DNA of 5,443 bases. Source: Clostridiales bacterium (lineage in GTDB: Bacteria > Bacillota > Clostridia > Oscillospirales > Acutalibacteraceae). The position numbers and the translations under genes are program-made. Positions 1-5,443 of the stretch are shown one piece after another. Under the pieces are notes generated by a model. The model saw only the letters and a list, made by a program, of their open reading frames with translations, did no database searches and was not told the DNA's origin. Each line of letters begins with the position of its first letter. Position 1 is the stretch's first letter. The DNA is taken from positions 1-5,443 of the forward strand of contig JAAZGX010000014.1 of the NCBI GenBank assembly GCA_012511005.1, read 5' to 3'.

Positions 1-24
1 GGGGCTGTGTAAATTCACGGCCCC
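1..24 (+). terminator. Hairpin at window edge, possible terminator of an upstream gene
   Basis: Positions 1-9 (GGGGCTGTG) pair with 16-24 (CACGGCCCC) to give a 9-bp stem with one G-U wobble and a 6-nt loop. The stem is very GC-rich compared with its surroundings, as in an intrinsic terminator. The following sequence is only moderately T-rich (TTAGTTATAT), so termination efficiency is uncertain. The upstream gene lies outside the window. The element could also be a processing or mRNA-stabilising hairpin in the leader of the next gene. Confidence 0.45.
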
Positions 25-44
25 TTAGTTATATAAATAGTTTT

Positions 45-978
45 AGGAGAAGATATGACAAAACGGGTTTTTGCTTTCATCGTTACGATTATTATAGTTT
101 TTACCTCAGCGGGCTGTAACATTATTGCAGATGTCGGTAAAACAGAAAATACAGGTAACTTTGTTGACATAGATGCACTGCCAAAAAACGGAGACTATTA
201 TCTTCCGGGCGCCGCCGGTGAAGGTTTCACAGTGTTTTTTATAGATGTCGGTCAAGCAGACAGTGCTGTACTTATGTGTGACGGTGAAACAATGTTAATA
301 GACGGCGGAAATGCTGCTGACAGCAGCAGAGTCGTTGCCGTTCTTTCAAAGCTCCAAATATCTCACTTAAAAGCAATTATCTGCACTCATGCACACGAAG
401 ACCATGTAGGCGGTTTATCGGGTCCGCTTAATGTTTTCGATGTGGATACGGTTTTCGCGCCGAAGGCGGGAGCAAAAACAAAAGCATACGAAAACTTTAT
501 CCTTTCCTTAAAACGCAAGAACCTTTCAATAAGCTATCCGCGCTTTTTAGAAAAACTATATATAGGCTCTGCTCTCGTAACATTTATTACGCCGGACATA
601 TTTATAACCGAGGAAAAGTCCAATTTAAATAATACATCAATAGTCGTTAAAGTAGAGTATGGTGACACTGCATTTTTATTTACGGGTGATGCTGAGAAAA
701 AATTAGAGGATGCTATAATAGACGCGGGAGTAAGTTTAAGCGCCGATTTGTTAAAAGTGTCGCACCACGGCTCTGAAAAATCCACATCATACAGATTTTT
801 GCGTGAGGTTATGCCGGAGTATGCCGTCATATCGGTTGGGAAGAATAGCTACGGTCATCCGGCAGACGATGTTTTAAGCCGTCTTTCAGATGCAAGAGCA
901 AAAATTTACCGTACAGATTTAATAGGCGATATTGCTGTAATGAGTGACGGCAAAAACTTGAAAGTTATCACACACTAA
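45..978 (+). CDS. ComEC-like metallo-beta-lactamase-fold lipoprotein or secreted hydrolase
   Basis: The coding sequence runs from ATG 55 to TAA 978 (307 aa); the feature start includes the ribosome site AGGAGA at 45-50, which fixes the start. Residues 4-20 are a hydrophobic signal sequence with basic residues before it. It ends in S-A-G-C (Cys21), a plausible lipobox although position -3 is Ser rather than Leu, so it is either a lipoprotein or a secreted protein. Residues 58-305 match the metallo-beta-lactamase domain found at the C-terminus of the DNA-uptake protein ComEC and in stand-alone relatives. Visible motifs are FFIDVGQADS (61-70), LIDGG (81-85), the metal site HAHEDH (112-117), TGDAE (210-214), SHHGS (236-240) and GHPA (267-270). 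All expected metal ligands are present. The ComEC membrane channel is absent, so this is not a DNA-uptake channel. Stand-alone members are usually annotated as MBL-fold hydrolases; the substrate is unknown, with nucleic acid or phosphodiester hydrolysis possible. It appears to be transcribed separately from the genes downstream. Confidence 0.88.
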
Positions 979-1059
979 GCTTTATATCGTACCAATGTAT
1001 TAATTTGCGGTTAAATTATGAAGTATATTAAGAGAATTTTTTTGTAATATAAAAAATGC

Positions 1060-1088
1060 TTGACAAAGTATTTATTATAAGTTAGACT
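1060..1088 (+). promoter_or_regulatory. Sigma-A-type promoter of the T-box operon
   Basis: A perfect -35 box TTGACA (1060-1065) is followed by a 17-bp spacer and a -10-like hexamer TAGACT (1083-1088), which matches TATAAT at four of six positions. Start of transcription is expected near 1094-1097, just before the T-box leader. The preceding 25 bases contain T-rich and A-rich tracts (1037-1043 and 1051-1056) that could act as an UP element. The position directly before a structured leader supports the call. Confidence 0.75.
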
Positions 1089-1094
1089 TACAAC

Positions 1095-1358
1095 ACTAAA
1101 CTAAAAAATGCAATGATGGAATTATGTGCGGCAGGCGTACTTACAGAGAATCGGCGGTTGGTGCAAGCCGACAAGACAAGTGCCGAGGCAGTCTCACTCC
1201 TGAGCAGAACTCCCGAACATAAAAGTAAGGAGTTTCGGAATGCCCCGTTACAGGCTAAAGCGAAAGCTTCGAGTAGGCCGCATTAGCGGTAATTCGGGTG
1301 GTACCGCGGTATTAAGTTATCGTCCCGGGAATTTTATGAATTCTCGGGTTATTTTTTT
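1095..1358 (+). promoter_or_regulatory. T-box riboswitch, leucine-specific (CUC specifier)
   Basis: The core T-box GGGTGGTACCGCGG lies at 1296-1309. Stem I is recognisable by its AGAGA motif (1145-1149), the apical arm TCGGC/GCCGA (1151-1155 with 1167-1171) around GGTTGGTGCAA, and a lower helix CGGCA/TGCCG (1129-1133 with 1181-1185). Aligning the 3' side on the conserved TGAGC (1201-1205), as in glyQS leaders where codon-A-NNNN-UGAGC holds, places the specifier at CTC (1193-1195) followed by A. This is a leucine codon. The acceptor-binding bulge TGGT (1299-1302) has U in the variable position, which fits the A discriminator base of tRNA-Leu. A possible stem IIA/B pseudoknot is seen (AACTCC 1208-1213 with GGAGTT 1229-1234, and loop CGAA with TTCG). 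Stem III is CCGC/GCGG (1278-1281 with 1286-1289). Uncharged tRNA-Leu should favour the antiterminator, pairing CGGG (1295-1298) with CCCG (1324-1327), and switch on the two downstream genes. The exact 5' end is approximate. Confidence 0.95.
1324..1358 (+). terminator. T-box intrinsic terminator
   Basis: CCCGGGAATT (1324-1333) pairs with AATTCTCGGG (1339-1348) in a 10-bp stem with one G-U pair and a TTATG loop. It is followed by a T-rich run ending in seven Ts (1352-1358). The 5' arm also contains the CCCG that pairs with the T-box in the alternative antiterminator, so the two structures are mutually exclusive. The terminator ends only 14 nt before the start codon at 1373. Confidence 0.93.
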
Positions 1359-1372
1359 AAAAGGAGAACGGA

Positions 1373-2785
1373 ATGAAAAATTTAAAAATTGTGGATATTA
1401 CTCTCTCTGAAAGTGTGACTAATCCTGAGTATTCTTTAAGCTTTAAGGAAAAATTAGAGATAGCTAAACAGCTTGAAAAGCTCAATACTGATGTTATTGA
1501 AATAGGCGAAATAAAGGATGAAAAGGCTGATACGCTTTTTATCCGTTCACTTGCTGTACTGCTAAAAAACAGTGTGCTGTCATTAGCGGCAGGGCTGTCA
1601 AAAGGTGAGATTGACAGAGCATGGAAAGCAGTAAGCACAGCAAGTAAGCCGCGTCTTCATATAAGCGTGCCCGTATCGGCAATTAAGATGGAGTACCAGT
1701 GCCAGAAAAAGCCTGAACAAATACTCGAAATGATTAAGGAAATTGTATCCCACGCAAGAAGTCTTACCCCTGATATTGAGTTTACGGCAGATGACGCGAC
1801 AAGAGCTGATAGAAACTTTTTATACAGCGCGCTTGATACGGCAATAAAGAGCGGTGCGCGTATCATTAATATTTCTGACTGTGCGGGAACTTATTTGCCT
1901 GATGAAATGGCACAATTTATTGCGGACATTAAAAAGAATGTGCCGGAAATTTTATCAGTGAGAATATCTGTTCAATGCAGTGACGAGCTTGGAGTGGCAG
2001 CGGCGAGCGTATTCGCCTGTGTTGCAGAGAGCGCAACGCAGATAAAAACTGCTATCGGTCCTTCGCTTTTGCCGTCAATGGACACAATATCGGACATATT
2101 GAGAGTTAGGGGCGATTCACTCGGCGTTACATGGAAACTGAAAACTACGCAGCTAAAAAATACGCTCCAAAAGTTACATATGATAACGAATACGAAGAAA
2201 AGCGCAACATCTCCGTTCGATTACGGAGTAGGAGAGCTTTATACAGAAAGCTTTGAGCTTGACGCTTCGTCCTCTATAACAAAAGTCAACAAATACATTA
2301 AAAAGATGGGCTATGAGCTTTCAAAAGACGATTTAGCAAAAATTTATGAAGAGTTTATAAAGTCTGCAAAGAAGAAAAGTATAACAGAAAAAGAGTTAGA
2401 GGCTATAATAGCAAGTAACGCCCTGCAAGTGCCACCAACTTATAAACTCATAAGCTATGTAATAAACAGCGGTAATATAATAACCCCAACAGCACATATA
2501 GTGCTTGAAAAGACAGGCAAGCAAGTACAAGGTTTTTCACTTGGGGACGGTCCTGTTGACGCGGCCTTTCTTGCAATAGAGCAAATTACAGGCTGCCATT
2601 TTGAGCTTGACGATTTCCAAATTCAATCTGTAACTGAGGGGCGTGAAGCGCTTGGGGATACGCTTGTTAAACTGCGAAACAACGGCAGACTTTATTCAGG
2701 AAAAGGCACATCTACCGATATAATAGGCGCAAGTATACTTGCATATGTAAACGCACTTAATAAAATAGCGCATGAAGAAAAATAG
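1373..2785 (+). CDS. 2-isopropylmalate synthase (LeuA)-like protein with degenerate active site and intact leucine-binding domain
   Basis: The protein has 470 aa. ATG 1373 is preceded by AAGGAGA (1361-1367) at good spacing. Residues 5-240 align with the HMGL-like TIM barrel of 2-isopropylmalate synthase: DVIEIG (40-45), H96 to Y108, EFTADDATRAD (136-146) and NISDCAG (166-172). Residues 312-345 match the LeuA linker subdomain (GYELS, then K-rich, then TEKELEAI). Residues 352-466 are a clear LeuA allosteric/dimer domain with GDGPVDA (391-397) and GKGTSTDI (443-450), the part that binds leucine in true LeuA. The catalytic signature is lost. The family DTTLRDGEQ appears as DITLSESV (8-15), so the catalytic Arg is Ser12 and the metal-ligand Asp is Glu13. 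The family HCHNDLG appears as QCSDELG (201-207), so both His ligands are gone. The GERAGN loop and the KHSG-type motif are not recognisable. Normal condensation of acetyl-CoA with 2-oxoisovalerate is therefore unlikely. No frameshift or stop is present, so the gene looks maintained rather than decaying. It is first in a leucine T-box operon and lies 23 nt before the next gene. It may be a leucine-sensing pseudoenzyme or have a changed reaction; the gene symbol leuA is deliberately withheld. Confidence 0.9.
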   Translation: MKNLKIVDITLSESVTNPEYSLSFKEKLEIAKQLEKLNTDVIEIGEIKDEKADTLFIRSLAVLLKNSVLSLAAGLSKGEIDRAWKAVSTASKPRLHISVPVSAIKMEYQCQKKPEQILEMIKEIVSHARSLTPDIEFTADDATRADRNFLYSALDTAIKSGARIINISDCAGTYLPDEMAQFIADIKKNVPEILSVRISVQCSDELGVAAASVFACVAESATQIKTAIGPSLLPSMDTISDILRVRGDSLGVTWKLKTTQLKNTLQKLHMITNTKKSATSPFDYGVGELYTESFELDASSSITKVNKYIKKMGYELSKDDLAKIYEEFIKSAKKKSITEKELEAIIASNALQVPPTYKLISYVINSGNIITPTAHIVLEKTGKQVQGFSLGDGPVDAAFLAIEQITGCHFELDDFQIQSVTEGREALGDTLVKLRNNGRLYSGKGTSTDIIGASILAYVNALNKIAHEEK

Positions 2786-2808
2786 CTTTTAGGTTTTAGG
2801 ACGAAAGG

Positions 2809-5346
2809 GTGAGCAAAGTGAAACTTTCATTTTCAACAAACGGATGGACCGGCTTTTCGTGGCAGGATTATTACACGATGGCTAAAGACCTTGGGTATAA
2901 AGGGATAGAGATACATAACATCGAATCAGATATTTTCTCAGGTAAAAATTCGCCCCTTAGCAAAAGCAACTCAGCAGTAACGGTGAGAGAGCTTTTAGAC
3001 CTTGAGCTAAAGATAACTTGTATTGACGCGATGTGCAATATGGGGCAACCGGACGAGCTTGAGGAAAACACTAAAACAATAGAAAGATATATTGAAACGG
3101 CTTATAGGGTAGGCTGCCCCTATGTAAGGCTTTATGCCCTTGATACGAAAGGCGTTAGTGAGTTTTGCGACGAAACTGTTGCAGAGGCTCTTTATAAACT
3201 TTTACCTTTAGCCCAAAAGAAAGGGGTAACACTCCTTATTGAAACTGCTGGTATTTATGCAGATACAAGAAGGCTTTCTAATCTTCTTAACCTTTTTGCA
3301 AACGATAACCTTGCGGCACTTTGGGATTTTCATCACCCTTACAATCTTTTTGGTGAAAGCCCGGAGCAGACCGTTACTAACCTTGGCGCATACATAAAAC
3401 ATGTTCACATTAAAGACAGCGAGCGAATAGGCGGTAAACGCTCTTATTGCCTTATGGGCGAGGGGGATTTGCCTGTAGAGCAAATGTTAGGCGCACTTCG
3501 CTCAATTAATTATGACGGATTTATATCCTTTGAGTGGCTGCCTATGTGGCTGCCAGAAATTTCAGATGCAGGTATCGTTTTCCCCCATTTTATAAACTAT
3601 ATGAGCCAGTTTGATGATGCGTTAAAACATTCATCAAAGTTATATAGCAACAAAGCAGAAACAGGCAAGTTTGTATGGAAAAAGGATATTTTAATAAACC
3701 GCACCTTTTCACAAGTACTTGACAGAATGGTTGAGGAATTTCCTGACCAATTAGCTGTAAGATACACAACTCTTGACTATACGAGGACATACGCCCAGTT
3801 TAGAGATGATGTCAACGAATTTGCGAAAAGTCTTATCGCGCTTGGTGTAAAGCCCGGTACGCATGTTGCCGTTTGGGCTACAAATATACCGCAATGGTAT
3901 GTTGCATTTTGGGCTACTACGAAAATCGGCGCCGTACTCGTCACCGTGAATACCGCTTATAAAATACATGAGGCAGAGTATCTTTTAAGGCAATCAGATA
4001 CTCACACGCTCGTTATGATTGACGGTTTCAGAGATTCACACTATTCGGCCATAATCCAAGAGATTTGTCCGGAGTTAAAAGATACAGAACCGGGTCAGAC
4101 GCTTCACAGCAGGCGGCTTCCGTTTTTAAGAAATGTTATCACTTGCGGTTTTAGTATGGACGGCGCCTTATCTTGGGAGCAGGCGCTTCAAGCGGGTGTC
4201 AATGTGCCGATTGAAGAGGTCGAAAGGCGCGCCGCCGCAGTAGATGCGCACGATGTTTGTAATATGCAGTATACATCGGGCACAACGGGATTTCCAAAAG
4301 GGGTTATGCTTACTCACTATAATATAATCAACAACGGTAAATGCATAGGTGACAGAATGGATTTTTCCACGGCAGACCGTTTGATGATACATGTGCCGAT
4401 GTTCCATTGTTTTGGAATGGTTCTTGCAATGATAGCGGCATTAACACATGGCGCAACGATATTTCCGTTACCGTACTTTTCGGCAAAACCTGCTCTTGAG
4501 TGTATAAACCAGGAAAGAATAACGGCGTGCCACGGAGTGCCGACAATGTTTATTGCTATGCTTTCGCACACAGACTTTGGCAAAACGGATTTTTCATATA
4601 TGCGTACAGGCATAATGGCGGGAAGTCCTTGTCCTGTTGCCGTTATGCAGGATGTAATAAATAAAATGAATATGACTGAAATTACAATTGTTTACGGTCA
4701 AACGGAGTCATCTCCCGGTTGCACAATGAGCAAGGCAGACGACTCAATTGATGTACGGGTTAGTACAGTAGGCTCGGCTCTTCCTGAAATACAATGCAAA
4801 ATAGTTGACCCCGAAACGGGTAAGGAAGTACCTGACGGTGTAAACGGTGAATTTGTAGCGAAAGGCTATAATATAATGAAGGGCTATTATAAAATGCCGA
4901 AAGCAACAAAGGCCGCCATTGATGAAAACGGTTGGCTTCATACGGGTGACCTTGCCGCTCGCACACCTGACGGTAATTTCAAAATAACGGGCAGGCTAAG
5001 GGATATGATTATTAGAGGCGGCGAGAATATTTATCCGAAAGAAATTGAAGAGTTTCTTTATACTCATCCGAAAATAAACGATGTGCAGGTTATAGGAGTG
5101 CCTGATACTAAATACGGTGAAGAAATTATGGCGTGTATTATATTAAAAGAAAATGAAACACTTACTGCGGACGAAGTTAAAGAGTATGTAAAAAGGCATA
5201 TGGCACACCACAAAATACCTAAATATGTTGATTTTGTTACAGAGTTTCCGATGAATGCGGCAGGTAAAATACTTAAATATAAGATGCGTGAAACGGCAAT
5301 TGAAGAATTAAAGCTCAGAGATGCCGCGGAAATAGTAACGGCATAA
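2809..5346 (+). CDS. Fusion protein: xylose-isomerase/AP-endonuclease-2-type TIM barrel plus acyl-CoA synthetase (AMP-binding)
   Basis: The protein has 845 aa counted from GTG 2809, with AGGA (2798-2801) 7 nt upstream. A second GTG at 2818 would give the N-terminus MKLSFSTNGW with AAAGG as ribosome site, and cannot be excluded. Residues 4-270 form a sugar phosphate isomerase/epimerase-like barrel. The expected divalent-metal ligands are present: Glu145 (LLIET), Asp173 (WDFHH), His200 (HVHIKD) and Glu242 (SFEW), with GEGDLP at 217-222. Residues 271-295 are a linker. Residues 296-845 are a full-length ANL adenylate-forming enzyme: P-loop YTSGTTGFPKG (488-498), A5 YGQTES (629-634), Asp714 in HTGDL, Arg729 in ITGRLRD, hinge and GGENIYPKEIEEFL (737-750), and catalytic Lys820 in AAGK. 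The middle resembles the ACSF2/FadD group of medium- and branched-chain acyl-CoA synthetases. The expected reaction is carboxylic acid plus ATP plus CoA to acyl-CoA, AMP and PPi; the acid is unknown. No signal or membrane segment is evident, so it should be cytosolic. It is co-transcribed with the LeuA-like gene under the leucine T-box. The role of the barrel domain is unknown. Confidence 0.93.
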   Translation: MSKVKLSFSTNGWTGFSWQDYYTMAKDLGYKGIEIHNIESDIFSGKNSPLSKSNSAVTVRELLDLELKITCIDAMCNMGQPDELEENTKTIERYIETAYRVGCPYVRLYALDTKGVSEFCDETVAEALYKLLPLAQKKGVTLLIETAGIYADTRRLSNLLNLFANDNLAALWDFHHPYNLFGESPEQTVTNLGAYIKHVHIKDSERIGGKRSYCLMGEGDLPVEQMLGALRSINYDGFISFEWLPMWLPEISDAGIVFPHFINYMSQFDDALKHSSKLYSNKAETGKFVWKKDILINRTFSQVLDRMVEEFPDQLAVRYTTLDYTRTYAQFRDDVNEFAKSLIALGVKPGTHVAVWATNIPQWYVAFWATTKIGAVLVTVNTAYKIHEAEYLLRQSDTHTLVMIDGFRDSHYSAIIQEICPELKDTEPGQTLHSRRLPFLRNVITCGFSMDGALSWEQALQAGVNVPIEEVERRAAAVDAHDVCNMQYTSGTTGFPKGVMLTHYNIINNGKCIGDRMDFSTADRLMIHVPMFHCFGMVLAMIAALTHGATIFPLPYFSAKPALECINQERITACHGVPTMFIAMLSHTDFGKTDFSYMRTGIMAGSPCPVAVMQDVINKMNMTEITIVYGQTESSPGCTMSKADDSIDVRVSTVGSALPEIQCKIVDPETGKEVPDGVNGEFVAKGYNIMKGYYKMPKATKAAIDENGWLHTGDLAARTPDGNFKITGRLRDMIIRGGENIYPKEIEEFLYTHPKINDVQVIGVPDTKYGEEIMACIILKENETLTADEVKEYVKRHMAHHKIPKYVDFVTEFPMNAAGKILKYKMRETAIEELKLRDAAEIVTA

Positions 5347-5443
5347 TGGGAGTTCTAAGCTTTACTGTACCAAAGGAATTTGACTGCGCCGCCACCCGAT
5401 GATTTTAAGTCATTATTTAAATAAAAACGCCGTTGTATATACA
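5347..5443. other. Intergenic tail without recognised gene
   Basis: These 97 bases after the fusion gene show no start codon with a convincing ribosome site and no strong intrinsic terminator. A weak ATGA/TCAT hairpin (5399-5402 with 5410-5413) is followed by an A/T-rich stretch, which is too weak to call. The first 30 bases partly resemble the sequence just after the gene ending at 978. Transcription may continue beyond the window. Confidence 0.6.

Noticed and set aside
534..830. Open frame of 98 codons on the - strand inside the MBL-fold gene
   Set aside because: It lies entirely inside a well-supported gene, has no recognisable protein motifs, and is best explained as a shadow of the + strand coding pattern.
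1001..1018. Perfect 6-bp hairpin TAATTT/AAATTA after the first gene, considered as its terminator
   Set aside because: The stem is entirely A/T and the nearest T-run (1037-1043) begins 18 bases later, so it lacks the form of an intrinsic terminator.
1373..2785. Calling the LeuA-like gene a pseudogene
   Set aside because: The frame is intact over a near full-length homologue with a strong ribosome site and riboswitch. The substitutions cluster in the active site while the regulatory domain is preserved, unlike random decay.
3208..4966. Several - strand open frames of 65-98 codons within the fusion gene
   Set aside because: All sit opposite confirmed domain motifs, and their translations are rich in Cys, Ile and low-complexity stretches with no family resemblance.
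5399..5413. Small hairpin ATGA/TCAT downstream of the fusion gene, considered as operon terminator
   Set aside because: There are only four base pairs and the following sequence is mixed A/T rather than a T-run; it is too weak to call.
1..5443. CRISPR array, tRNA genes, insertion sequences, phage or defence genes
   Set aside because: No regularly spaced repeats, tRNA-like cloverleaf, transposase motifs or terminal inverted repeats were seen. The tRNA-like features at 1095-1358 belong to the T-box leader.

Overview
The window reads as a low-to-moderate GC Firmicutes genome, most likely an anaerobic Clostridia (Ruminococcaceae/Oscillospirales-like). The support is a textbook T-box leader (almost confined to Firmicutes and a few neighbours), strong AGGAG-type ribosome binding sites, frequent ATA/AGA/AGG/AAA codons, and a GTG start. 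The lineage is inferred from style, not from a marker gene.

All real genes lie on the + strand. Positions 1-24 form a GC-rich hairpin, probably the tail of an upstream transcription unit. Positions 55-978 encode a small exported or lipid-anchored metallo-beta-lactamase-fold protein of the ComEC-C-terminal-like type. Positions 979-1372 contain no gene. They hold a sigma-A-like promoter (1060-1088) and a complete T-box riboswitch (about 1095-1358). Its specifier codon reads as CUC (leucine), its tRNA-acceptor bulge is UGGU (matching the A discriminator of tRNA-Leu), and it ends in an intrinsic terminator.

The T-box controls two genes only 23 nt apart. The first (1373-2785) is a 2-isopropylmalate synthase (LeuA) homologue. 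Its C-terminal leucine-binding regulatory domain is well preserved, but the catalytic Arg, both metal-binding His and other active-site residues are substituted. The second (2809-5346) is an 845-residue fusion of a sugar-isomerase/AP-endonuclease-2-type TIM barrel, with its metal ligands intact, to a complete ANL-superfamily acyl-CoA synthetase, with all core motifs intact.

Together the cassette looks like a leucine-starvation-induced module made of a probable leucine-sensing pseudo-LeuA and a two-domain acyl-activating enzyme. One testable reading is that it salvages a branched-chain acid such as isovalerate as its CoA ester, feeding leucine formation by reductive carboxylation. The pairing, the loss of LeuA catalytic residues and the fusion are visible in the sequence; the metabolic role is inference. 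Positions 5347-5443 carry no recognisable gene. They begin with a short stretch resembling the sequence just after the first gene.
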